In this document: in pieces, positions 19,007 through 27,576 of the stretch
How positions within the stretch are numbered: position 1 is the first letter of the stretch
How the letters are laid out: each line of letters opens with the position of its first letter
NCBI RefSeq assembly: GCF_010731595.1
Contig: NZ_AP022582.1
Coordinates: 4,588,001 to 4,652,000, forward strand
Source: Mycobacterium seoulense
GTDB taxonomy: Bacteria; Actinomycetota; Actinomycetes; Mycobacteriales; Mycobacteriaceae
Direction: 5' to 3'
DNA: 64,000 bases
The notes under the pieces: generated by a model
What the model was told of the DNA's origin: nothing
What the model saw: the letters and a program-made list of their open reading frames with translations, nothing else
The model's database searches: none
Position numbers and translations under genes: made by a program

Positions 19007-19154
19007 GAAGGCTTATACCTGCCCGAGGCTTCCCCGACAAGATGCTCACGATAACCTGTAGTTAACGCCACCATGTCAACCGTTGTGTGGGCGACCGCAT
19101 ACGCGATAGGCACGTAGAGAAGCCCGAGTACGACGAAGAATTCAGGAGACTTCG

Positions 19155-20984
19155 ATGACCTCAGCGACCATTCCCGGTTTGGACACCGCACCCACTAAAC
19201 ATCAGGGGCTGCTGTCGTGGGTACAGGAGGTCGCCGAGCTCACCCAGCCTGAGCGGGTGGTTTTCGCCGACGGCTCCGACGAGGAGTGGCAGCGGCTGAC
19301 GGATCAGCTGGTCGAGGCCGGCACGTTCAAGCGGCTGAACCCCAAGGAGTACCCGAACTCCTTCCTGGCGTTGTCCGACCCGTCCGACGTGGCGCGCGTC
19401 GAGTCCCGGACCTTCATCTGCTCCGAGCGGCAAATCGACGCCGGGCCGACCAACAACTGGATGGACCCCGCCGAGATGCGGTCCACCCTGACCGACCTGT
19501 ACCGCGGCTGCATGCGCGGCCGCACCATGTACGTGGTGCCGTTCTGCATGGGCCCCCTCGGCGCGGACGACCCCAAGCTGGGCGTGGAGATCACCGACTC
19601 CGAATACGTCGTCGTCTCGATGAAGGTGATGACCCGGATGGGCAAGGCGGCCCTGGAGAAGATGGGTGACGACGGCTTCTTCGTCAAGGCGCTGCATTCG
19701 GTCGGGGCCCCGCTGGAGCCCGGCCAGAAAGACGTGCCGTGGCCGTGCAGTGACACCAAGTACATCACCCACTTCCCGGAGACCCGCGAGATCTGGAGCT
19801 ACGGCTCCGGCTACGGCGGCAACGCCCTGCTGGGCAAGAAGTGCTACTCGCTGCGCATCGCCTCGGCGATGGCGCACGACGAGGGCTGGCTCGCCGAGCA
19901 CATGCTGATCCTCAAGCTCATCTCGCCGGAGAACAAGGCGTACTACTTCGCGGCGGCCTTCCCGTCGGCGTGCGGCAAGACGAACCTGGCCATGCTGCAG
20001 CCGACCATCCCGGGCTGGCGTGCCGAGACGCTCGGGGACGACATTGCCTGGATGCGGTTCGGCAAGGACGGCCGCCTGTACGCGGTCAACCCCGAGTTCG
20101 GCTTCTTCGGGGTGGCGCCGGGCACCAACTGGAAGTCCAACCCCAACGCCATGCGCACGATCGCCGCGGGCAACACCGTCTTCACCAACGTCGCGCTGAC
20201 CGACGACGACGAGGTGTGGTGGGAAGGCCTGGAGGGCGAGCCCGATCACCTGATCGACTGGAAGGGCAACGACTGGTACATCCGCGAGACGGAAACCAAA
20301 GCCGCGCACCCGAACTCGCGGTACTGCACCCCGATGTCGCAGTGCCCGATCCTGGCGCCGGAATGGGACGACCCGCAGGGCGTGCCGATCTCGGGCATCC
20401 TGTTCGGCGCCCGCCGCAAGACCACGGTGCCGCTGGTCACCGAGGCCCGCGACTGGCAGCACGGGGTGTTCATGGGGGCCACCATGGGCAGCGAGCAGAC
20501 CGCCGCTGCCGAGGGCAAGGTCGGCACCGTGCGCCGCGACCCCATGGCCATGCTGCCGTTCCTGGGCTACCACGTCGGCGACTACTTCCAGCACTGGCTG
20601 GACCTGGGCAAGAATTCCGACGAGTCCAAGCTGCCGAAGGTGTTCTTCGTCAACTGGTTCCGCCGAGGTGACGAGGGCCAGTTCCTGTGGCCGGGCTTCG
20701 GCGAGAACAGCCGGGTGCTGAAGTGGATCGTCGACCGCATCGAGCACCGGGCCGGCGGCCAGGACACCCCGATCGGTGTGGTGCCCTCCGCCGAGGACCT
20801 CGACCTGGACGGGCTCGACGCCGACAGCGCCGACGTCGCGCAGGCGCTCGCGGTCAAGGCCGACGAGTGGCGTCAGGAGCTGCCGCTGATCGAGGAGTGG
20901 TTCGAGTTCGTCGGCGACAAGCTGCCCACCGGCGTCAAGGACGAGTTCGAGGCGCTCAAGCAGCGGCTGGCCGACGCCGACTAG
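19155..20984 (+). CDS. pckA: Phosphoenolpyruvate carboxykinase (GTP)
   Basis: 609 aa, the usual length for the GTP-dependent enzyme that interconverts oxaloacetate and phosphoenolpyruvate in gluconeogenesis. The kinase-1a loop FPSACGKTN carries the hyper-reactive active-site Cys273 and Lys275. The Mn-binding and PEP-binding regions ([15 protein letters not shown], and [10 protein letters not shown] after the P-loop) are intact. CAGGAGACTTCG precedes the ATG. It stands alone, with 148 bases of upstream DNA and a convergent gene downstream. Mycobacteria need it for growth on fatty acids and in macrophages (known for M. tuberculosis), which suits the lipid-metabolism genes nearby. Confidence 0.97.
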   Translation: MTSATIPGLDTAPTKHQGLLSWVQEVAELTQPERVVFADGSDEEWQRLTDQLVEAGTFKRLNPKEYPNSFLALSDPSDVARVESRTFICSERQIDAGPTNNWMDPAEMRSTLTDLYRGCMRGRTMYVVPFCMGPLGADDPKLGVEITDSEYVVVSMKVMTRMGKAALEKMGDDGFFVKALHSVGAPLEPGQKDVPWPCSDTKYITHFPETREIWSYGSGYGGNALLGKKCYSLRIASAMAHDEGWLAEHMLILKLISPENKAYYFAAAFPSACGKTNLAMLQPTIPGWRAETLGDDIAWMRFGKDGRLYAVNPEFGFFGVAPGTNWKSNPNAMRTIAAGNTVFTNVALTDDDEVWWEGLEGEPDHLIDWKGNDWYIRETETKAAHPNSRYCTPMSQCPILAPEWDDPQGVPISGILFGARRKTTVPLVTEARDWQHGVFMGATMGSEQTAAAEGKVGTVRRDPMAMLPFLGYHVGDYFQHWLDLGKNSDESKLPKVFFVNWFRRGDEGQFLWPGFGENSRVLKWIVDRIEHRAGGQDTPIGVVPSAEDLDLDGLDADSADVAQALAVKADEWRQELPLIEEWFEFVGDKLPTGVKDEFEALKQRLADAD

Positions 20985-21005
20985 GCCCCGGCGCTAGCCG
21001 CCGAG

Positions 21006-22103
21006 TCACCCCGCGCGCCGCCCAGGGTTCGTTTTCTTCTCCGCGTACATGAGTTCGTCTGCGCGGGCCAGCAGTTCGTCGACGGTCGCGTGCTCGGCGA
21101 CGGACGCCCGCACCAGGCCGATGCTCGCGGAAAGGCGGTAGGGGCGGGCGCTCGTCTCGTTGAACGAGCGGAACGCCTCGGCGAGCCGCTCTTTGAGAGC
21201 CGCCGTGCCACCGTCGCTTTCGGTGACCATGACGCAGAATTCGTCGCCGCCCAGGCGGGCGACGATGTCGGACTCGCGCCGCACGCCGCGCAGCACCCGG
21301 GCGAGATCTTTGATCAGGGTGTCTCCGGCATCGTGGCCCTGCTCGTCGTTGACCCGCTTGAGCCCGTCGATGTCGAGGAAGGCGAGCACGCAGTCGTGGC
21401 CGAGGTGGTGCGCGCCGCGCAGCTTCTGCTCGGCCAGCAGGTAGAAGCCGCGACGGTTGTTGAGCCCGGTCAGTTCGTCGGTGACGGACAGCCGGCTGAT
21501 CTCCTCGTTCGCGCTTTCCAGCTCGAAGGTGCGGTCGCGCACCCGTTGTTCGAGTTCGGCGTACACCTGGACGTTCTCCATGGCGATCGATGTCGAATCG
21601 GCCAGGGCCTGTAGCAGTCGCACTTCCTGCTCGGAGGGCGGATGCCGGTGGGCCCAGTAGTTGCCGATCGCCCCGATCGGGTCGAGCTTGCGGATGGGCA
21701 CCATCACCAGGCTCTTGACGAACGTCGCGCGGTAAATGCCTTGCGGGATACGCGAATCCCGGTAGACGTCCGGAATTATCGCCGCCTCGCGGTTGAGCAT
21801 TGCCCAACCGCTGACGCAGGCGTCGATGGGGAAGCGGCTGCCCTTCCACAGTGGGGCGATGGCGTCTTCGTCGGCGTAATAGCACTTGTCGTCGTTGCGC
21901 AGCACGAATGTGGCGCCATCACAGCCGGTGAGCTCGCGCGCCGAGGACCGGACGATGCGCTGAATCTCGTTGAGGCTGCGCGCCAGCGAGAGTTCCTGGA
22001 CCGCCTCGAGCAGGCGTTCCATCCCGTCGACATAGGCGTCGAGGCCGAATCGGCCGGGTGCCGAGCAACACGGCGCGGGCGCGGCTGGGCTCTCAGCCTC
22101 CAT
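21006..22103 (-). CDS. GAF-GGDEF diguanylate cyclase
   Basis: 365 aa from the ATG at 22103, five bases after GGAGG; an upstream in-frame start would lack a ribosome-binding site. A GAF sensor domain (about 30-180) is joined by a helical linker (180-205) to a complete GGDEF domain (206-360). Active-site GGDEF is at 285-289, metal and substrate residues Asp244 and Asn252 lie in FLDIDGLKRVND, and the inhibitory RxxD site is Arg276-Asp279, exactly five residues before GGDEF. All catalytic elements for making c-di-GMP from two GTP, with product inhibition, are present. No EAL domain follows. In M. tuberculosis this interval holds nadR and Rv0213c instead. Confidence 0.9.
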   Translation of the reverse strand: MEAESPAAPAPCCSAPGRFGLDAYVDGMERLLEAVQELSLARSLNEIQRIVRSSARELTGCDGATFVLRNDDKCYYADEDAIAPLWKGSRFPIDACVSGWAMLNREAAIIPDVYRDSRIPQGIYRATFVKSLVMVPIRKLDPIGAIGNYWAHRHPPSEQEVRLLQALADSTSIAMENVQVYAELEQRVRDRTFELESANEEISRLSVTDELTGLNNRRGFYLLAEQKLRGAHHLGHDCVLAFLDIDGLKRVNDEQGHDAGDTLIKDLARVLRGVRRESDIVARLGGDEFCVMVTESDGGTAALKERLAEAFRSFNETSARPYRLSASIGLVRASVAEHATVDELLARADELMYAEKKTNPGRRAG

Positions 22104-22214
22104 ACGCACCTCCGCACCAGACTGGCCTGAAATGCCGGCTTCGCCAAGGCACGGTACTTTACAGTGATCGGCGCCGAACCGCCTCCGAACGCGGTCGCTG
22201 CGCGGAACCTGACC

Positions 22215-22248
22215 ACTTGACACCCGTCAAGTTTTTCGGCGGTACAGT
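22215..22248 (+). promoter_or_regulatory. Operator-like palindrome and -10 element upstream of fadD4
   Basis: ACTTGAC at 22215-22221 and GTCAAGT at 22226-22232 form a perfect 7-bp inverted repeat with a 4-base centre. It contains a TTGACA (-35-like, 22217-22222). TACAGT (22243-22248, TAnnnT) lies six bases before the fadD4 ATG, and no Shine-Dalgarno sequence is seen, which suggests a leaderless mRNA. The -35 to -10 spacing would be long (20 bases), so the palindrome may serve mainly as an operator. Confidence 0.5.
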
Positions 22249-22254
22249 CTGCGC

Positions 22255-23784
22255 ATGCAGATTCGCGAGCACTGCGGCGCCGACAAGCCCGCCGTCATTC
22301 TTCACCCGTCCGGTACCGTCGTCACCTTCGATGAGCTGGAGGCGCGGGCCAACCGGCTGGCGCACTACTTCCGGCGCCACGGCCTTGCCGAGGGCGACGC
22401 CGTCGCGATCCTCATGGAGAACAACGAGCACATGCACGCGGTCATGTGGGCGGCGCGTCGCAGCGGCCTGTACTACGTGCCGATCAACACCCACCTCACC
22501 CCGGCCGAGGCCGCCTACATCGTCGAGAACAGCGCCGCCAAGGCGATCATCGGTTCGGCCGCGCTGCGCAAGACGTGTGAGAACCTGGGCGAGCACTTGC
22601 CGGGCGGGCTGCCCGAGCTGTTGCTGATCGCCTCGGAAAGGGGAGAGGCCGATCTCGAGGGCTGGGCGCGCTACCCCGAATGCGTTGCGGGCGAGCCGGA
22701 CACCCCGATCGACGACGAACGGGAGGGCGACCTGCTGCAGTATTCGTCGGGCACCACGGGCCGGCCCAAGGGCATCAAACGCGAATTGCCGCACGTGCCG
22801 CCGGCCGAGGCGCCGGGCATGATGTCGGCCCTGGTCGGCTTCTGGATGAACCCGGATTCGATCTATCTGAGCCCGGCACCGCTGTATCACACCGCACCGT
22901 CGGTGTGGTCGATGAGCGCGCAGGCCGGGGGGATCACCACGGTCGTGCTGGAGAAGTTCGATCCCGAAGGCTGCCTCGATGCCATCGCGCGCCACCGCGT
23001 CACGCACGGCCAGTTCGTCCCGGCGATGTTCACCCGGATGCTGAAACTTCCTGAGGCGGTGCGCAATTCGTACGACCTTTCCAGCCTGCAGCGGGTGATG
23101 CACGCGGCGGCCCCGTGCCCGGTGGAGATCAAGAAGCAGATGATGGACTGGTGGGGGCCGATCATCGACGAGTACTACGCCTCCTCCGAGGCGATCGGGT
23201 CGACGCTGATCAGCGCCGAGGAGTGGCTGGCCCACCCGGGCTCGGTCGGCAAGCCGATGGCGTGCGAGATCCACATCCTCGACGAGAACGGCAACGAGTT
23301 GCCGCCGGGGCAGGCCGGTGAAATCTACTTCGCGGGCGGCTATTCCTTCGAGTACCTCAACGACCAGGAGAAGACGGCCGCGTCCCGCGACACCCACGGC
23401 TGGGTGACCGTCGGCGACGTCGGCTACGTGGACGACGAGGGTTACCTGTACCTGACCGACCGGCGCCACCACATGATCATCTCGGGCGGGGTGAACATCT
23501 ACCCGCAGGAGACCGAGAACCTTCTGGTCACCCACCCCAAGGTGCTGGACGCGGCGGTGTTCGGCGTTCCCGACGACGAGATGGGGCAACGCGTGGTGGC
23601 GGCCGTGCAGACCGTCGACCAGGCCGACGCCACCGACGAATTCGCCGACGAACTGCTCACCTGGTTGCGAGACCGCCTGGCGCACTACAAATGTCCGCGG
23701 TCGATCGCGTTCGAGACGCAGCTGCCGCGCACCGACACCGGCAAGCTCTACAAGAACGGGCTGATCGAGAAATACTCGGTGTGA
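22255..23784 (+). CDS. fadD4: Acyl-CoA synthetase FadD4
   Basis: 509-aa ANL-superfamily adenylating enzyme that activates a carboxylic acid to its CoA thioester. The ATP-binding A3 motif YSSGTTGRPKG is at residues 163-173. YYASSEAIGSTLI forms the A5 region, GDVGYVDDEGYLYLTDRRHH contains the catalytic Asp and hinge, and the final lysine lies in DTGKLYKNGL. Position after pckA matches Rv0214 FadD4. The ATG sits behind a -10-like element, so translation may be leaderless. The enoyl-CoA hydratase gene follows after three bases and is probably co-transcribed. Substrate cannot be read from the sequence. Confidence 0.92.
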   Translation: MQIREHCGADKPAVILHPSGTVVTFDELEARANRLAHYFRRHGLAEGDAVAILMENNEHMHAVMWAARRSGLYYVPINTHLTPAEAAYIVENSAAKAIIGSAALRKTCENLGEHLPGGLPELLLIASERGEADLEGWARYPECVAGEPDTPIDDEREGDLLQYSSGTTGRPKGIKRELPHVPPAEAPGMMSALVGFWMNPDSIYLSPAPLYHTAPSVWSMSAQAGGITTVVLEKFDPEGCLDAIARHRVTHGQFVPAMFTRMLKLPEAVRNSYDLSSLQRVMHAAAPCPVEIKKQMMDWWGPIIDEYYASSEAIGSTLISAEEWLAHPGSVGKPMACEIHILDENGNELPPGQAGEIYFAGGYSFEYLNDQEKTAASRDTHGWVTVGDVGYVDDEGYLYLTDRRHHMIISGGVNIYPQETENLLVTHPKVLDAAVFGVPDDEMGQRVVAAVQTVDQADATDEFADELLTWLRDRLAHYKCPRSIAFETQLPRTDTGKLYKNGLIEKYSV

Positions 23785-23787
23785 CCC

Positions 23788-24747
23788 ATGCTGCGGGTGG
23801 TGGACCTGTCCGGCGCGCCGGACGCCGGGCCCGAAACGGTCACCGCAACGGCGCCGGGGGTGATCCTGGCCCACGGCGCCGCCGCCGGCCTCGCGCGGTG
23901 CCAATCATGGCTGAGCGCGGCGTCTTTCACCCTGACCGAGGATCGCTGCGACGATCGCCGGGTGGTCACCGTCGACTCGGTGCCCGACGCGCTCGCCGAG
24001 TTGACCGCGCGTTGTCACCATTGGCCGCACGCCAGCAGCGTCTGTGACGACGTGCTGCGCGCGGTGGAACCGGGCGGGCCGGCACTGCCCGCGGTGGTGA
24101 CGGAGTCGCTGGCGTACTCGACCCTGCAGGCCGGCCCCGAGTTCGCGCGCTGGCTGACCCGGCGCGGACCGGCCCGGATGCCCGACATCACCGACCCGGT
24201 GCGGGCCGAGCGCGACGGCGACACGCTGCGCATCGCGTTCAACCGGCCGCAGCGGCACAACGCGTTCTCCACCGACGCCCGCGCCGCCCTGCTGGAGGCG
24301 CTGGCCGTCGCGCAGCTGGACCCGTCGGTGACCGGGATCGTGTTGAGCGGCAACGGTCCGTCGTTCTGCAGCGGCGGAGACCTCGCCGAATTCGGCACCT
24401 TCACCGACCCCGCGAGCGCTCACCTCGCGCGGACCCGGCACAGCCCCGCCCTCGCGCTCGACGCGCTCACCGCCCGGTTGGGCCGCGCCTGCCGGGCGGA
24501 GGTGCACGGCCGCGTGCTGGGGAGCGGGCTGGAGATGGCGGCGTTCTGCGGTTGGGTGGCCGCGCGGGAGGATTCGGTGTTCGGGCTGCCCGAACTCGAG
24601 CTGGGGCTGATCCCGGGCGCCGGCGGGACGCTCAGCGTCACCCGCCGGATCGGCCGGTGGCGCACCGCCTATCTGGTGTTGTCCGGCCGCACCATCGACG
24701 CCGGAACCGCGCTGGCCTGGGGTCTTGTCGACGAGGTCTACGCCTAA
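23788..24747 (+). CDS. Enoyl-CoA hydratase/isomerase family protein with unusual N-terminal segment
   Basis: 319 aa, three bases after fadD4. The crotonase core begins late, at about residue 135 (RIAFNRPQRHNAFS). It shows the oxyanion-hole segment GPSFCSGGDLAEFG and the region FGLPELELGLIPGAGGT carrying a possible catalytic Glu. The protein stops soon after ALAWGLVDEVYA, where normal crotonases continue for another 60-80 residues. The first 125 residues contain ESLAYSTLQAGPEFARWL, which resembles the C-terminal helices of crotonases. The gene may encode a rearranged crotonase (inference). It probably acts on the CoA ester made by FadD4. Confidence 0.8.
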   Translation: MLRVVDLSGAPDAGPETVTATAPGVILAHGAAAGLARCQSWLSAASFTLTEDRCDDRRVVTVDSVPDALAELTARCHHWPHASSVCDDVLRAVEPGGPALPAVVTESLAYSTLQAGPEFARWLTRRGPARMPDITDPVRAERDGDTLRIAFNRPQRHNAFSTDARAALLEALAVAQLDPSVTGIVLSGNGPSFCSGGDLAEFGTFTDPASAHLARTRHSPALALDALTARLGRACRAEVHGRVLGSGLEMAAFCGWVAAREDSVFGLPELELGLIPGAGGTLSVTRRIGRWRTAYLVLSGRTIDAGTALAWGLVDEVYA

Positions 24748-24754
24748 AGCGTTG

Positions 24755-25198
24755 TCAGAAGCCCGAATACGTGGTGGTCGTGGTGGACGGCAGGTGGGAG
24801 ACGGCGAAGACGCCGATGGCGACGTAGACGAGCACGAGGATGACGGCGAAGACGGCCCCGACGACGGCACCGATGATGGCCCACTTCTTGGCGCTCTGCG
24901 CCGCCGCCTGCGCCTCGGCGTAGCGGCCCTGAGCCCACAGCCCGGACACCTTGGTGGAGTAGACGATCGAGACGATTCCGATCGGCAGGCAGCACAGCAC
25001 GGTGCACAGGATGGCCCAGACGAGGTAGTTCTCCGGTTCCGGCTGGCCTGGCCAACCCGGTTGGGGCGCCTGCCAGCCGGGCTGCTGGCCCGGCCAGCCC
25101 GGTTGCTGACCCTGCCAAGCCGGCTGCTGGCCCTGCCATTCCGGCGGCTGGCCCTGCCATTCCGGCGAGCCTTCGTACGGCCCAGGGGGATAACTCAT
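24755..25198 (-). CDS. CD225/dispanin-type small membrane protein with Gln-Pro-Gly-Trp repeats
   Basis: 147 aa. Residues 1-55 are a low-complexity cytoplasmic tail of six or so WQGQQP/GWPGQQP repeats. Then comes a membrane segment with the CD225 hallmark CCLP (69-72) in ILCTVLCCLPIGIVSIVYSTKV, a hydrophilic loop GLWAQGRYAEAQAAAQSAKK, and a second membrane segment (108-132). This is the dispanin/CD225 two-helix plan. It lies downstream of fadE3 on the same strand (117 bases apart) and converges on the enoyl-CoA hydratase gene. Function is unknown. Actinobacterial DUF4190-type proteins share this look and would be the alternative name. Confidence 0.8.
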   Translation of the reverse strand: MSYPPGPYEGSPEWQGQPPEWQGQQPAWQGQQPGWPGQQPGWQAPQPGWPGQPEPENYLVWAILCTVLCCLPIGIVSIVYSTKVSGLWAQGRYAEAQAAAQSAKKWAIIGAVVGAVFAVILVLVYVAIGVFAVSHLPSTTTTTYSGF

Positions 25199-25315
25199 GG
25201 CAGCCGACTTTCTTTCGTTGCAGTAACTTTTGCTCCCACGCAGCTTTGCTGGCGGGAGAAGTCAGGCAAGGATACAGCACGCCCCGACGTCAGGCCCGCA
25301 CATTCGGCCCCGCGG

Positions 25316-26461
25316 TCAGATGCCGCCCCGCGCGACCAGCTGCCCGGCGATCACGTTGCGCTGAATCTCGTTGGTGCCTTCACCGACGATCATCAGGGGC
25401 GCGTCGCGGAAGTAGCGTTCCACGTCGTACTCGCACGAGTAGCCGTAGCCCCCGTGAATCCGCACGGCGTTCAGGGCGATCTCCATCGCCACTTCGGAGG
25501 CGAACAGTTTGGCCATGCCGGCTTCCATGTCGCAGCGTTCGCCGCTGTCGTAGCGTTCGGCGGCGTAGCGGGTGAGCTGGCGGGCGGCGGTCAGTTTGGT
25601 GGCCATGTCGGCCAGGTAGTTGCCGACCGACTGATGCTGCCAGATCGGCCGCCCGAAGCTCTCCCGCTGCTGGGCATAGGCCAGCGCGTCCTCGAGCGCC
25701 GCCGTGCCCACGCCCAGCGCGCGGGCGGCCACCTGGATGCGGCCCGTCTCGAGCCCCGTCATCATTTGCGAAAACCCTTCGCCCATGCGGCCGCCCAGCA
25801 CCGCCGACTCGGGCGCAGAGAAGTCGTCGAAGGACAGCTCGCAGGACTCGACGCCCTTGTAGCCCAGCTTGGGCAGGTCCCGCGACACCGTCAGGCCCGG
25901 GCCGTGCCGGACCAGCACGATCGAGATGCCCCGGTGCCGCGGCGTGGCGTTCGGATCGGTCTTGCACAGCAGCGCGATCAGCCCGGACCGCCGCGCATTG
26001 CTGATCCACGTCTTGGCACCGTTGATCCGCAAGCCGCCGGAACCGTCCGGTAGCGCCGTGGTCGTCATGTTCTGCAGGTCCGAGCCGCCGCCCGGCTCCG
26101 TCAGCGCCATGGTGGCCCGCAGCTCGCCGGTGGCCATCGCCGGCAGGTAGGTCCGCTTCTGCTCCTCGGTCCCGAACAGCGTGAGCAGCTTGGCCACCAC
26201 GGTGTGCCCGCCCATCGCGCCGGCCAGGCTCATCCAGCCGCGGGCCAGTTCCTCGGTGACCCGCACGTGGCACGGCATGGACACCGGCGACCCCCCGTAT
26301 TCGTCGGGAACGGCAAGGCCGTAGATGCCGATCCGCTTCATCTGCTCGATCCACGCCTCGGGATAGGTGTTGGCGTGCTCGACATCGCGGACGGTCGGCT
26401 TGACGTCGCGGTCGATGAACGCCCGCACCGTGGCCACCAGCATCTCTTCTTCGTCATTCAC
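25316..26461 (-). CDS. fadE3: Acyl-CoA dehydrogenase FadE3
   Basis: 381-aa flavoenzyme for alpha,beta-dehydrogenation of an acyl-CoA, starting at GTG 26461 with GGAGG about ten bases upstream. Family blocks in order: YGLAVPDEYGG near residue 47, the FAD-contact block MALTEPGGGSDLQNM, NGAKTWISNA, FDDFSAPESAVLGG, and the C-terminal signature HGGYGYSCEYDVERYFRDA near 335-355, then GTNEIQRNVIAGQL. The usual catalytic Glu position fits the GTNEIQ block. The gene is divergent from the Rv0216-like gene (70 bases) in the Rv0215c position. Confidence 0.93.
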   Translation of the reverse strand: MNDEEEMLVATVRAFIDRDVKPTVRDVEHANTYPEAWIEQMKRIGIYGLAVPDEYGGSPVSMPCHVRVTEELARGWMSLAGAMGGHTVVAKLLTLFGTEEQKRTYLPAMATGELRATMALTEPGGGSDLQNMTTTALPDGSGGLRINGAKTWISNARRSGLIALLCKTDPNATPRHRGISIVLVRHGPGLTVSRDLPKLGYKGVESCELSFDDFSAPESAVLGGRMGEGFSQMMTGLETGRIQVAARALGVGTAALEDALAYAQQRESFGRPIWQHQSVGNYLADMATKLTAARQLTRYAAERYDSGERCDMEAGMAKLFASEVAMEIALNAVRIHGGYGYSCEYDVERYFRDAPLMIVGEGTNEIQRNVIAGQLVARGGI

Positions 26462-26531
26462 CTGCGAGCACCCTCCAGCGTCGACCCCCGGCGTTGACCC
26501 CCGATTCCATAGCCTGCCAGCATGTGGCGTT

Positions 26532-27548
26532 GTGACGAGTGAGGGGTATGCGGGGATCCGCGCCGGCGGGCCGTACTTCGACGACCTCTCGATCGGTCAG
26601 GTCTTCCACTGGGCACCGGCGATCACGCTGACGTCGGGATTGGCCGCCGCCCACCAGGCGATCGTCGGGGATCGGCTGCGGCTCGCGCTGGACGCCGACC
26701 TGTGCGCCGCCGTCACGGGCCTGCCCGCCCCCCTGGCACACCCGGCCCTGGTCTGCGACGTGGCGATCGGGCAGTCGACGCTGGCCACCCAGCGCGTCAA
26801 GGCCAACCTGTTCTACCGCGGGCTCACCTTCCACCGGTTCCCGGTCATCGGTGATTCCCTGTACACCCGCACGGAAGTGGTTGGGCTGCGGGCGAACTCG
26901 CTCAAGCCGGGTCGCGCGCCGACGGGGCTGGCGGCGCTGCGGATGACCACCGTCGACCAGGACGATCGGTTGGTGCTCGACTTCTACCGGTGCGGCATGC
27001 TGCCCGCAAGCCCGGATTGGGCGCCCGACGGCGCGGCGCAGGACGACCTGTCCGCCATCGGCGCCGACGTGCCCGGCCCCGCAGTCGATCCGACCGCACA
27101 GTGGGACGCCGCGGTGTTCCGGAACAGGGTGGCCGGTCCACACTTCGACGCGGGCCTGGCCGGTGCCGTACTGCAGAGCACCGGCGACGTGGTCAGCAGC
27201 GCGCCCGAACTCGCCCGGCTGACCCTGAATATCGCTGCCACCCACCATGATTCGCGGACGGGCGGGCGCCGGCTGGTGTACGGCGGGCATACCATCGGGC
27301 TCGCCCTCGCGCAGGCCGGCAGGCTACTGCCCAACCTGGTGACGGTGCTGGGCTGGGCGTCCTGCGACCACACCGGCCCCGTGCACGAGGGCGACACCCT
27401 GTACAGCGAACTGCACGTCGAATCCGCCGAGCCGACCGGCCGAGGCGGTGTGCTGGGGCTGCGGTCGCTGGTCTACGCCGTCGGTGACCCCGCGGGCGAG
27501 CCGGACCGCGCGGTGCTGGACTGGCGATTCAGCGCGCTGCACTTCTGA
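26532..27548 (+). CDS. Double hot-dog fold protein (Rv0216-like)
   Basis: 338 aa from GTG 26532; M. tuberculosis Rv0216 is 337 aa and its crystal structure is a double hot-dog of the MaoC type. The N-terminal hot-dog covers about 1-150 and the C-terminal one about 190-338, with VYGGHTIGLALAQAGRLLPN forming the long central helix of the second repeat. The canonical R-hydratase Asp/His motif is not clear, as reported for Rv0216, so it is probably a thioester-binding protein or atypical dehydratase. It is followed after 28 bases by the CoA-transferase gene. Confidence 0.85.
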   Translation: MTSEGYAGIRAGGPYFDDLSIGQVFHWAPAITLTSGLAAAHQAIVGDRLRLALDADLCAAVTGLPAPLAHPALVCDVAIGQSTLATQRVKANLFYRGLTFHRFPVIGDSLYTRTEVVGLRANSLKPGRAPTGLAALRMTTVDQDDRLVLDFYRCGMLPASPDWAPDGAAQDDLSAIGADVPGPAVDPTAQWDAAVFRNRVAGPHFDAGLAGAVLQSTGDVVSSAPELARLTLNIAATHHDSRTGGRRLVYGGHTIGLALAQAGRLLPNLVTVLGWASCDHTGPVHEGDTLYSELHVESAEPTGRGGVLGLRSLVYAVGDPAGEPDRAVLDWRFSALHF

Positions 27549-27576
27549 ACCGCGGCGCCACGAGCACAATGGGAGG

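Noticed and set aside
19007..19154. Promoter for pckA
   Set aside because: TTGTGT and GATAGG can be lined up with a 16-base spacer, but the -10 does not fit TAnnnT and alternatives are equally weak, so no promoter is assigned.
22159..23904. 581-codon minus-strand frame across fadD4
   Set aside because: Shadow of fadD4; His/Arg/Gly-rich, no motif, and it runs through the fadD4 promoter palindrome.
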